From Duganella dendranthematis (GTDB taxonomy: Bacteria; Pseudomonadota; Gammaproteobacteria; Burkholderiales; Burkholderiaceae_D), in NCBI RefSeq assembly GCF_012849375.1, contig NZ_CP051684.1:2542001-2606000 (forward strand): DNA of 64,000 nucleotides, in the 5' to 3' direction. Below are positions 1-7,519 of this stretch, piece by piece; position 1 is the first letter of the stretch, and each line of letters begins with the position of its first letter. The translations under genes were made by a program, and so were the position numbers. The notes under the pieces were generated by a model that worked only from the letters and a program-made list of their open reading frames with translations, did not search any database and had not been told where the DNA came from.

Positions 1-1
1 C

Positions 2-1189
2 CTGCTGTCGTCAACACCCGAACCACGCCGCATCGTCTTGTGCGGCCTGCTGGCCGTTGCACCGGCCGCCCTGATGTGGCAATGCCTGCGCCGCCTCGCC
101 CCGCGCGCACCGCGCATGGAGACAGTGCATAGCCGCTTTACCGACGACGACACCGCGCGGCCGACGGCCTACAGCGCCGACGCCCGCGCCAGTGTCGCGC
201 ATCCGCCATCGACCGACACCATGCTCGCCCTGGAAGCCCGCCTTGAACACGCGCCTATCGCGCTATTCCGCATCGACCATGCAGCGGGCGCTGGTGCGGT
301 ATCGCCGCTGAACGCCGCCGCCCGCCGTCTGCTGGCGCCAGGCCGCGCCAGCGCCCCGCAAGACCTGCATCAACTGCTGGCCGCGCAGCCGGTCGGTCAC
401 CGTCAACTGGTCAGTTTCGACACCGAACGCGGCGCCGAGCGCGCACTGGTCGCCGTTTCAGCGCTGGCAGTGCAAGGCGCATCGCAACGCCTGGCCGCCC
501 TGATGCCGGTAGAAAGCGAACTGGAAGCCGAAGCCCTCAACGCCTGGCGCGAACTGGTACAAGTGCTCACGCACGAAATCATGAACTCCCTGACACCGGT
601 AGCCTCGCTGTCGCGCACCGCCTGTGGCTTGCTGGACGAAGCGCAGGCCAACCTGCCGTCCGACATCCACGCCGACCTGGGCACCGCGCTCGACGCCATC
701 GCCCGCCGCGCCGCCAGCCTGGTCGACTTTGTCGGCAGCTACCGCAGCTTGTGCACCGTGCCGCAAGCAGAGGCGCAGCGCGTTCTGCTGGAAGAATTGT
801 TTGATCGCCTGAAGGCGCTGCTGGAACCGCAGTGGCAGGGCAAGCTGACCTTCTCGGTCGAACCGGCGTCGCTGGAAGTGATGATCGATCCGGGGCAGCT
901 GGAGCAAGCCCTGATCAATTTGCTGAAGAACGCTTCGGAAGCCGGCACGCAAGCGCAGGTGCGCGCGCGCCTCAGTCGTGGGGGAAGGCTGCGCATCGAA
1001 GTCGCGGACAACGGTCCCGGCGTGCCGGAAGCGCTGGCCGCGCACATCTTCACGCCGTTCTTCTCGACCAAAAAACAGGGCAGGGGCATCGGCCTGGCGA
1101 TGGTGCGCCACCTGGTGCACGCCAACGGCGGCACGGTGCGTCACGCGCGCTCGGTCGGCGCCGGCGCGCGCTTCATCCTGACGTTTTAA
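2..1189 (+). CDS. NtrY-like sensor histidine kinase, 5' end outside window
   Basis: Partial gene: the frame is open to the window edge, so the TTG at 38 is not the true start. The visible part begins with a transmembrane helix (about nt 30-90, hydrophobic LLAVAPAAL stretch), then a PAS-like linker, the dimerisation/phosphoacceptor helix with HEIMNSLTP (His codon 572-574) and a HATPase domain with N box NLLKNASEA, DNGPGVP and a GRGIGLAMV G box. HExxN-LTP is typical of NtrY/AtoS-like kinases. It probably autophosphorylates at the inner membrane and passes phosphate to a response regulator upstream, outside the window. It ends 10 nt before the convergent elaA, leaving no room for a separate terminator. 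Signal and partner are unknown. Confidence 0.9.
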   Translation: MLSSTPEPRRIVLCGLLAVAPAALMWQCLRRLAPRAPRMETVHSRFTDDDTARPTAYSADARASVAHPPSTDTMLALEARLEHAPIALFRIDHAAGAGAVSPLNAAARRLLAPGRASAPQDLHQLLAAQPVGHRQLVSFDTERGAERALVAVSALAVQGASQRLAALMPVESELEAEALNAWRELVQVLTHEIMNSLTPVASLSRTACGLLDEAQANLPSDIHADLGTALDAIARRAASLVDFVGSYRSLCTVPQAEAQRVLLEELFDRLKALLEPQWQGKLTFSVEPASLEVMIDPGQLEQALINLLKNASEAGTQAQVRARLSRGGRLRIEVADNGPGVPEALAAHIFTPFFSTKKQGRGIGLAMVRHLVHANGGTVRHARSVGAGARFILTF

Positions 1190-1199
1190 CGCACCAGAA

Positions 1200-1652
1200 T
1201 CAGCGCACCATATCCACGTGCATGATGCCGTCTTCATCGTACGGCGCGGTCACCGTCTCGAAGCCGAAGCTGCCGTAGAATTTTTCCAGGTGCGCCTGTG
1301 CGCCGATGCGGAAACGGTAGCCTGGATGCAGCTTCTCGGACAATGGAATCGCCTTGGCCAGCAGCTCGCGGCCTACGCCTGTGCCACGACCAGCCTGCGT
1401 GGTCAGCACGCGGCCCAGCGACATCTCGTCAAACTTCACGCCCGGCGGCACGCAGCGCAAATAGGCCACCAGCGTGCGCTGGCCGTCGATCTCGCGCCAG
1501 CCCATCAGGTGATGGCAGACCGGATCGCAGCCGTCGATATCCGGATACAAACAGGTTTGTTCGAGGATGAAGACGGCCTGCCGCTGGCGCAGCACTTCAT
1601 ACCAGTCGTTGCGGGGAATGTCGTCAAAAGCCAGCCAGTGCCACTCAATCAT
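1200..1652 (-). CDS. elaA: ElaA-like GNAT family N-acetyltransferase
   Basis: A 150-residue single-domain GNAT protein. It opens with MIEWHWLAFDD and then has RQAVFILEQTCLYPDIDGCD, the conserved ElaA opening. The acetyl-CoA site motif is near residues 85-105 (MSLGRVLTTQAGRGTGVGRELL, matching the Q/RxxGxG/A pattern). I chose the ATG at 1652 because ElaA proteins start at this MIEW; the longer frame adds seven residues of non-family sequence. The natural substrate of ElaA is not established. The gene is convergent with the kinase and lies downstream of ohr on the same strand, separated from it by a terminator. Confidence 0.88.
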   Translation of the reverse strand: MIEWHWLAFDDIPRNDWYEVLRQRQAVFILEQTCLYPDIDGCDPVCHHLMGWREIDGQRTLVAYLRCVPPGVKFDEMSLGRVLTTQAGRGTGVGRELLAKAIPLSEKLHPGYRFRIGAQAHLEKFYGSFGFETVTAPYDEDGIMHVDMVR

Positions 1653-1692
1653 TGCGCGTCTCGTTAAGATCAAAGCATTGATTGTATGTGAA

Positions 1693-1725
1693 AAAGGCCG
1701 GCGCCTCCGAAGAGGGCCGGCCTTT
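1693..1725 (-). terminator. intrinsic terminator after ohr
   Basis: A perfect 10-bp stem, AAAGGCCGGC (1693-1702) with GCCGGCCTTT (1716-1725), around a 13-nt loop. Reading leftward, five T residues follow (the A run 1691-1695 on the + strand), as expected for Rho-independent termination of ohr. The hairpin separates ohr from elaA. Confidence 0.85.
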
Positions 1726-1747
1726 GCCGGGTGTGGCGCTGAATCGC

Positions 1748-2173
1748 TTAAACGATGGTCAGGGTCACGTCGATGTTGCCACGGGTGGCGTTCGAGTAAG
1801 GGCAGACGATGTGCGCTGCGTCGACCAGTTTCTGCGCGGTTTCGCGGTCCATGCCTGGCAGCGAAATTTTGTGCTCAACCTGGATACCGAAGCCGGTAGG
1901 CAGTGGGCCGATGCCGACGGCGGTTTCCACCGACAGGTCGGCTGGAATGGCGATCTTGTCACGGCCGCCGACGAATTTCATGGCGCCGATGAAGCAGGCT
2001 GCGTAGCCGGAAGCGAACAGTTGTTCTGGGTTGGTACCTTCACCGCCGCCGCCGCCGAGTTCTTTCGGGGTGCTCAGTTTGACGGACAGGTGACCATCCG
2101 ACGAGGCCGATTGGCCTTCGCGGCCGCCAGTGGTTTTAGCGTGTGCAGTGTAGAGGACTTTTTCGAGCGACAT
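1748..2173 (-). CDS. ohr: organic hydroperoxide resistance protein (Ohr/OsmC family)
   Basis: 141 residues, the usual Ohr length. It has the N-terminal [16 protein letters not shown] segment and [16 protein letters not shown] carrying the first redox Cys. The second Cys lies near the C-terminus in [13 protein letters not shown]. Ohr is a thiol peroxidase that reduces organic hydroperoxides in the cytoplasm, usually re-reduced by lipoyl proteins. No ohrR (MarR family) is present in the window. The upstream region holds mirrored TAGCTTGCTA-like elements listed separately as possible regulator sites. A good terminator follows. Confidence 0.95.
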   Translation of the reverse strand: MSLEKVLYTAHAKTTGGREGQSASSDGHLSVKLSTPKELGGGGGEGTNPEQLFASGYAACFIGAMKFVGGRDKIAIPADLSVETAVGIGPLPTGFGIQVEHKISLPGMDRETAQKLVDAAHIVCPYSNATRGNIDVTLTIV

Positions 2174-2247
2174 GATATTTCCTTTCAGTGAGTGATACCG
2201 TTAAGTTTAGTTGGCTATTCAATCGCTTACTACCTACCATTCGGGAG

Positions 2248-2334
2248 TATAGCTTGCTAATCTACTACAACTCGCGCTATTTGCAGCGCCCATGTACACA
2301 CTATACATAGCACACGATTTAATAGCAAGCTATA
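2248..2334. promoter_or_regulatory. pair of mirrored operator-like elements upstream of ohr
   Basis: TATAGCTTGCTAAT at 2248-2261 and AATAGCAAGCTATA at 2321-2334 are near-perfect reverse complements (12 of 14 positions), 59 bp apart. CTATACATAG (2301-2310) lies between them. The 187-bp gap between the LysR gene and ohr is clearly AT-richer than its surroundings. Placement upstream of ohr suggests a peroxide-responsive regulator site, but I cannot match it to a defined OhrR box. Confidence 0.35.
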
Positions 2335-2360
2335 TTTGTATCGGTTTGTAACAGCGATTT

Positions 2361-3257
2361 TCATCGCGTGCTGTAAGCCGCCAGTTCGTCCGGTGTGCCG
2401 TGGGGGAAGGCTTGTTTGATGAAGTCGAGGAAGGCGGAGACGCGGTTGCTTAGCAGGCGGCGTGATGGATATAGAGTCCACAAGGCGATCTCGGAGCCTT
2501 CGATGTCGCCCCAATGGGCTAGTGTGCCGGCGGCAAGATCATGGTTCACCAGTGAGACCGGCAGCGTGGCGATGCCGGCGCCTGCGCGTGCGGCGTCGCG
2601 CACCATCAGCAGCGATGAGAGTTGAAGGACGGGCTGGACCGCGATTCGTGCACTGTCACCGGCCACGCTAACCTGCCACAACGTCTCATCGCCATTGGCG
2701 CCGCGCACCACGGCCGGGACCGGCTCATCATCACTTGCTGGCCGGGGCATCTGCGGCGCGGCTACCACCACCAGACGGTCGCGCACGAAGATGCGCCCCA
2801 CCAGAGTTGCATCCGGATCCGGATTCACGCGGATCACCAGATCGTAGCCTTCCTCCACCATGTCCACCGGGCGATCCTCGGTCGTCACTTCCAGGCGTAT
2901 CTGCGGATACTTCAGCGCGAACTCGGCGGCCAGCTTGCCCATCGCCGTCTGCGAAAACAACAGCGGTGCGCTGATGCGCAGTCGCCCGCGTGGCGTAGTG
3001 GCACCGGCGGCAATGTCGGTGGCCGCTTCTTCTATTTCGCTGAGCAATGCGCCGGTGCGCTCGTGCAGCGCGCGGCCTTCCTCGGTCAGTTTCAGGGTGC
3101 GTGCGCCGCGTTCCAGCAGGCGCAGGCCCAGGCTGGTCTCCAGTTCCGCCACCCGGCGCGACAAGGTGGCCTTGGGCCGGCCGGTGGCACGCGCTGCCTT
3201 GCCGAAGCCGCCATGCCTGGCGACCAGGTTGAAGTCCGTGAGAGCAAGTAAATCCAT
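2361..3257 (-). CDS. LysR family transcriptional regulator
   Basis: 298 residues from the ATG at 3257: an N-terminal winged helix (MDLLALTDFNLVARHGGF, KAARATGRPKATLSRRVAELE) and a C-terminal LysR co-inducer domain (RGRLRISAPLLFSQ, DLVIRVNPDPDATL). The longer frame to 3287 adds ten non-family residues and would cover the palindromic operator. The gene is divergent from the NmrA-like gene, a common arrangement in which the LysR protein controls the neighbouring NAD(P)-binding protein and itself. The inducer is unknown. Confidence 0.92.
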   Translation of the reverse strand: MDLLALTDFNLVARHGGFGKAARATGRPKATLSRRVAELETSLGLRLLERGARTLKLTEEGRALHERTGALLSEIEEAATDIAAGATTPRGRLRISAPLLFSQTAMGKLAAEFALKYPQIRLEVTTEDRPVDMVEEGYDLVIRVNPDPDATLVGRIFVRDRLVVVAAPQMPRPASDDEPVPAVVRGANGDETLWQVSVAGDSARIAVQPVLQLSSLLMVRDAARAGAGIATLPVSLVNHDLAAGTLAHWGDIEGSEIALWTLYPSRRLLSNRVSAFLDFIKQAFPHGTPDELAAYSTR

Positions 3258-3269
3258 ATGTTCCACCAG

Positions 3270-3286
3270 TGAGACGAAGTGTCTCA
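3270..3286. promoter_or_regulatory. LysR-type operator candidate in a divergent promoter region
   Basis: A perfect inverted repeat TGAGAC-N5-GTCTCA lies between the divergent LysR and NmrA-like genes. It fits the LysR-type T-N11-A pattern and begins 13 bp upstream of the regulator start codon, suitable for autoregulation. Confidence 0.6.
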
Positions 3287-3362
3287 ATATAGCAGCTTTC
3301 GGACCGATTGCGAGACGGCTAACATGGACTCATCTTTCAACCGTACCTCAAGGAGAAATACC

Positions 3363-4229
3363 ATGACCATCCTCGTTACAGGCGCCACCGGCCGCGTCGG
3401 CAGCCAAGTCGTTCAGCAACTCGTTCAACGCGGCGCGGCAGTGCGCGTGTTGGTGCGCGATCCATCGAAAACCGCGTTTCCCGCCAGCGTGGAGGTGGTG
3501 CAAGGCGACTTGCTCGATCTCGACGCCCTGCGTGCTGCGTTTGAAGGCGTCAACACGCTGTTTCTGCTCAACGCCGTTGCGGGCGACGAGTTCACCCAGG
3601 CGCTGATCACGCTGAACATGGCGCGCACTTGCGGCGTCGAGCGCGTGGTCTATCTGTCGGTACTGCACAGCGACCGCTTCGCCAACGTGCCGCACTTCGC
3701 GGTGAAGCTGGGCGCCGAGCGCATGATCGAACAGATGGGTTTCAGCGCTACGATACTGCGGCCGGCGTACTTCATCGACAACGACCACATGGTTAAGGAC
3801 GTCATCGTCAACCACGGCGTGTATCCGATGCCGATTGGTGGCACGGGGATTGCCATGATCGATGTGCGTGACATCGCCGAGGTGGCAGCGATCGAGCTGA
3901 TCCGCCGAGACCAGGCGCCCGGCAAGTTGCCGAACCAGATCATCAACCTGGTCGGCCCGGACACGCTGACCGGTTCGGCGTTAGCGGCAATCTGGACCGA
4001 GGTACTGGGACGCCCGGTCGTCTATGGCGGCGATGACCCGAGCGGCTTCGAGCAGAACCTGGCCACCTTCATGCCGAAGTGGATGGCCTATGAAATGCGC
4101 CTGATGGCCGAGCGCTTTGTCAGCGATGGCCTGCTGCCGGAAGCGGGCGACCAGGAGCGCCTGACCACGCTGCTCGGCCGCCCCTTGCACACCTATCGCG
4201 AATTCGCCTCTGCGATCGCAGCGCAGTAA
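3363..4229 (+). CDS. NmrA-like NAD(P)-binding oxidoreductase
   Basis: 288 residues. The atypical short-chain dehydrogenase fold opens with MTILVTGATGRVGSQV, a GxxGxxG dinucleotide-binding loop at residues 7-13. VVYLSVLHSD and ILRPAYFIDN follow, typical of the NmrA/NAD(P)H-quinone-oxidoreductase-like group. The start is set by AAGGAG at 3350-3355, seven bases before the ATG; the upstream frame has no ribosome site. Likely a cytoplasmic redox sensor or quinone/aldehyde reductase controlled by the divergent LysR gene. The substrate cannot be read from the sequence. Confidence 0.88.
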   Translation: MTILVTGATGRVGSQVVQQLVQRGAAVRVLVRDPSKTAFPASVEVVQGDLLDLDALRAAFEGVNTLFLLNAVAGDEFTQALITLNMARTCGVERVVYLSVLHSDRFANVPHFAVKLGAERMIEQMGFSATILRPAYFIDNDHMVKDVIVNHGVYPMPIGGTGIAMIDVRDIAEVAAIELIRRDQAPGKLPNQIINLVGPDTLTGSALAAIWTEVLGRPVVYGGDDPSGFEQNLATFMPKWMAYEMRLMAERFVSDGLLPEAGDQERLTTLLGRPLHTYREFASAIAAQ

Positions 4230-4242
4230 GCGCTTAGCGCTT
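4228..4242. terminator. short hairpin holding both stop codons of two convergent genes
   Basis: AAGCGC-TTA-GCGCTT. The stem contains the NmrA-like gene's TAA and the loop is the reverse-strand stop of the M20 gene. There is no T run, so termination is uncertain. Confidence 0.35.
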
Positions 4243-5562
4243 CGGCGGCATCAGGTCGAGCAGGATCGCGGTTTCGGCCTTGATGGTGTTCATCAAGGTC
4301 GGCTGCAGGTCTGGCGCCCATTGCGGCGAGTGGGTGCCGGGCAGTGGCTGCCCGGCTTTCTTCGCTGCTGCCAGACGGTCGGCGTCCACCGCGCCGACGT
4401 GGATCAGCAGCGCTTTCACACCCGGCTGCTGGCCGTACATGGCGAAGTCTTCCGACGTCATCTTCGGCGGCATCTCTTTCACAAACTCCGGGCCGACGGC
4501 TTTTTCCACCGCCTTGATGGCGCGCGCCATCAGTTCAGGATCGTTGTAGACCGAATCCGTGCCTGGCTTAATGTCCACCAGCGGTTCTTTCGGCGCGCCG
4601 GCTGCGATGGCTTCGCCGCGCGCTTCGCGGGCGATGCTGGCCAGTACACGCTGGCGCACTTCTGGACGGAAGGTGCGCACGGTCAGCGCCAGCTTGACCT
4701 GGTCCGGCACGATATTGGCCTGGGTGCCGCCCTGGATGCTGCCGACCGTGATCACCACCGGGTCCAGCGGATTGTTCTCGCGCGACACCAAGGTCTGCAA
4801 CGCCAGCACCAGGCGCGCCGCCATTACCACCGGATCGCGCGTTTCATGCGGCACGGCGCCGTGGCCGCCCTGGCCAAACATGGTGATCGTGACGGTGTCG
4901 GCCGATGCGCGGAAGGCGCCGGCATGCCACATGATGGTGCCGGAAGCCATGCTGGCGTCGTCATGCATGGACAACGCGTAGTCCGGTTTCGGGAAGCGCG
5001 TGAACAGTCCGTCCTTCAGCATGGCGGCGGCGCCGTTCAGCGGCTCTTCCGACGGCTGGCCGACCAGCATCAGCGTGCCGCTCCAGGCCTTGCGATTTTC
5101 CGACAACAGTTTCGCCGTGCCATACCAGGCCGACATATGCAGGTCGTGGCCGCAGGCGTGGGCCACCGGCACGGTGTCGCCGGCGGCGTTTTTGGTGGTG
5201 ACCGAGCTGGCAAACGACAGGCCGGTTTTCTCCAGCACTGGCAGCGCATCCATTTCGGTCCGCAGCATGACGGTCGGGCCGGGTCCGTTGCGCAGGATCG
5301 CGACGACGCCGGTGCCGCCCACGCCGGTGGTCACGTCAAAGCCCAGTGCCTTGGCGCGCTCGGCCAGCTTGGCGGCGGTTTCGCGTTCGTTGAAGCCCAG
5401 CTCGGGATGCGCGTGCAGGTCCTGGTAGAAGCTGGCCAGTTTGGGGTAATCGGCGGTCAGCTGGGCCGCCAACGGGGCGGGCAACGATGCGGCCTGGCTG
5501 GTGGCGGCGGTAATCAGGCAGGCAGCCAGCAGCGTGCGGCGGAATAAACGGGGAGATTTCAT
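4234..5562 (-). CDS. periplasmic M20 family amidohydrolase/carboxypeptidase
   Basis: 442 residues. A signal peptide (MKSPRLFRRTLLAACLITAATSQA) is followed by an M20D amidohydrolase domain with HACGHDLHMSAWYGTA (metal-ligand His and Asp) and GQPSEEP (catalytic Glu pair). Related enzymes hydrolyse N-acyl or amino-acid conjugates with a dinuclear metal site; the export signal places this one in the periplasm. I start at 5562 because that is where the signal peptide begins; the longer frame puts 17 unrelated residues in front. No clear ribosome site is visible. Substrate unknown. Confidence 0.88.
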   Translation of the reverse strand: MKSPRLFRRTLLAACLITAATSQAASLPAPLAAQLTADYPKLASFYQDLHAHPELGFNERETAAKLAERAKALGFDVTTGVGGTGVVAILRNGPGPTVMLRTEMDALPVLEKTGLSFASSVTTKNAAGDTVPVAHACGHDLHMSAWYGTAKLLSENRKAWSGTLMLVGQPSEEPLNGAAAMLKDGLFTRFPKPDYALSMHDDASMASGTIMWHAGAFRASADTVTITMFGQGGHGAVPHETRDPVVMAARLVLALQTLVSRENNPLDPVVITVGSIQGGTQANIVPDQVKLALTVRTFRPEVRQRVLASIAREARGEAIAAGAPKEPLVDIKPGTDSVYNDPELMARAIKAVEKAVGPEFVKEMPPKMTSEDFAMYGQQPGVKALLIHVGAVDADRLAAAKKAGQPLPGTHSPQWAPDLQPTLMNTIKAETAILLDLMPPKR

Positions 5563-5702
5563 GGAGGAACTCGCTTCAGGGTTGAGGAAGGACGCGATAA
5601 ATTTTACAAGCAAATGTTACATAAATGAATTTATTGTTTCTTTGGAGAATTGGTTAGCGTAAAATCATATATATTCAGTTAAGCATATGCAAAAGGACGG
5701 CA

Positions 5703-7385
5703 ATGATGGGATTTCTCTCGAATTTCAATATTGGAAAACGCCTGGGATTAGGCTTTTTCCTCATTCTGGCGATGACGGTATTGATCGCCGTGGTCGGTGT
5801 GTGGCGCCTGGCGGAGGTCGGCGATTCGACCCGCACCATGATGGCTGCGCCGCTCACCAAGGAGCGTATGATTACCGACTGGTATAGCCTCAATTTCGCC
5901 TCGATCCGCCGCACCGCGGCCATCGTCAAGAGCGAAGACCCGTCGCTGGGCGCCTATTTCAAGGCCGATTCGGCCGAATCGGTCAAGAAAGCGGCTGAGC
6001 TGCTCAAGGGCATCGAGCCGCTGATCGCGGAAACCGGTCCGGAACACGAGCTGTTCGCCCGGATCCTGGAACAGCGCAAGGCCTACAGCGCGTCGCGCGA
6101 CGGCGCCGTCAAGGCCAAGGGCGAGGGCAATGCCGAGGAAGCAGCGCGCATCCTGGACCAGAAATTCACCCCGGCCGCGCAGCTGTATCAAGATCTGCTG
6201 CAACAGCTGGTGACGATGCAGCGCGACAGCATCGACGCCACCGCCCGCGCCATTGACGACAACACCAGCCACAGCCGCATGCTGATCGTGGTGCTGAGCG
6301 TGATCGCAGTGGCGATCGGCGCCGTGCTGTCCTGGCTGCTGACGCATGGCATCGTGCGGCCGATCCAGGACGCCGTCACGGTGGCGGAAACGGTGGCCGC
6401 CGGCGACCTGACACACGTGATCGACGCCCGCACCAACGACGAGACCGGCAAGCTGCTGCGCGCACTGCGCAATATGAACGACAGCCTGGTGGGCATCGTC
6501 AGCGAAGTACGCGTTGGTACCGACACCATTGCCACCGCATCGCATGAAATCAGCGCCGGCAACCTGGACCTGTCGTCGCGCACCGAGCAGCAGGCCAGTG
6601 CGCTGGAAGAAACCGCCGCCTCGATGGAAGAACTGACCACCACCGTGCGCCAGAATGCCGACAACGCGCGCCAGGCCAACCAGCTGGCCATCGCCGCATC
6701 GGAAGTGGCAACCCAGGGCGGCGCCGTGGTCAGCGAAGTGGTCACCACCATGAGCGCGATTAACGAGTCGTCGAAGAAGATCGTCGACATCATTTCGGTC
6801 ATCGATGGCATCGCCTTCCAGACCAACATCCTGGCGCTGAATGCCGCCGTGGAAGCCGCCCGTGCCGGCGAGCAGGGCCGTGGCTTCGCCGTGGTCGCCA
6901 GCGAGGTGCGTACGCTGGCCCAGCGCTCGGCCGCCGCCGCCAAGGAAATCAAGGAACTAATCACCGCCTCGGTGAGCAATGTGGATGCCGGCGCCAAGCT
7001 GGTGGACACTGCCGGCGTGACCATGGAACAAGTGGTCAGCAGCATCCGCCGCGTCACCGACATCATGGCCGAGATCACCAGTGCCAGCCAGGAGCAGACC
7101 GGCGGCATCGAGCAGGTCAACGGCGCCATCGGCCAGATGGACCAGGCTACCCAGCAGAATGCCGCGCTGGTGGAAGAGGCCGCCGCTGCCGCCGGTTCGC
7201 TGCAGGAACAGGCTACCCGCCTGGCCGAAGCGGTCGGCGTGTTCAAGATCAACGCCCCGGCCAAGGCCGCGCCGGTGTTCGCCCGCAAGGCGCCGGCGCC
7301 GCGTCAGTTGAGCACGGCGCGTCCGGTCGCCGCCAAAGCTGTCAAAAAGACCACGCAGGCCAGCGACGACTGGGAAGAATTCTGA
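5703..7385 (+). CDS. methyl-accepting chemotaxis protein
   Basis: 560 residues: TM1 near residues 13-32, a four-helix-bundle periplasmic sensor, TM2 near 195-220 ([20 protein letters not shown]), a HAMP domain and a cytoplasmic signalling domain with the hairpin tip [16 protein letters not shown] and [20 protein letters not shown]. The protein ends in DWEEF, which fits the xWxxF pentapeptide that tethers CheR/CheB, after an Ala/Pro/Lys-rich flexible linker. The two tandem ATGs (5703, 5706) share the AAAGGA at 5692-5697. It is a lone receptor with no che genes nearby. Confidence 0.95.
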   Translation: MMGFLSNFNIGKRLGLGFFLILAMTVLIAVVGVWRLAEVGDSTRTMMAAPLTKERMITDWYSLNFASIRRTAAIVKSEDPSLGAYFKADSAESVKKAAELLKGIEPLIAETGPEHELFARILEQRKAYSASRDGAVKAKGEGNAEEAARILDQKFTPAAQLYQDLLQQLVTMQRDSIDATARAIDDNTSHSRMLIVVLSVIAVAIGAVLSWLLTHGIVRPIQDAVTVAETVAAGDLTHVIDARTNDETGKLLRALRNMNDSLVGIVSEVRVGTDTIATASHEISAGNLDLSSRTEQQASALEETAASMEELTTTVRQNADNARQANQLAIAASEVATQGGAVVSEVVTTMSAINESSKKIVDIISVIDGIAFQTNILALNAAVEAARAGEQGRGFAVVASEVRTLAQRSAAAAKEIKELITASVSNVDAGAKLVDTAGVTMEQVVSSIRRVTDIMAEITSASQEQTGGIEQVNGAIGQMDQATQQNAALVEEAAAAAGSLQEQATRLAEAVGVFKINAPAKAAPVFARKAPAPRQLSTARPVAAKAVKKTTQASDDWEEF

Positions 7386-7391
7386 TTTTCA

Positions 7392-7424
7392 TTAATTGAT
7401 AATCATTCTCATTACATGTAAAAT
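7392..7424 (+). promoter_or_regulatory. sigma70-type promoter overlapped by a Fur box
   Basis: -35 TTGATA (7396-7401), 17-bp spacer, -10 TAAAAT (7419-7424). The -35 lies inside a Fur-like 19-mer (7392-7410) with GATAATCATT at its core, matching about 14 of 19 positions of the classical consensus. This predicts iron-repressed expression of the downstream reductase. Confidence 0.75.
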
Positions 7425-7453
7425 CGCTGGCATTCTTCTTACCGATCAATGCC

Positions 7454-7519
7454 ATGCGCCATCTGCCTCCTTTCCTTGCTCCGCCTGCCGTTAAACTGAA
7501 CGCGCGGGTGGACCTGTGA
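7454..7519 (+). CDS. possible 21-codon leader ORF coupled to the reductase
   Basis: A short frame in the 5' leader (MRHLPPFLAPP...ARVDL) whose TGA overlaps the GTG start of the next gene as GTGA, the geometry of translational coupling. It has no clear ribosome site of its own. It lies wholly inside the predicted iron-regulated transcript. It may be chance. Confidence 0.25.
   Translation: MRHLPPFLAPPAVKLNARVDL

Noticed and set aside
3279..3362. Upstream in-frame start for the NmrA-like gene
   Set aside because: It falls inside the divergent operator region, lacks a ribosome site, and the nucleotide-binding motif begins right after the ATG at 3363.
7454..7519. Leader ORF as an amino-acid attenuator
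   Set aside because: The peptide has no run of one amino acid and no terminator/antiterminator hairpins follow it.
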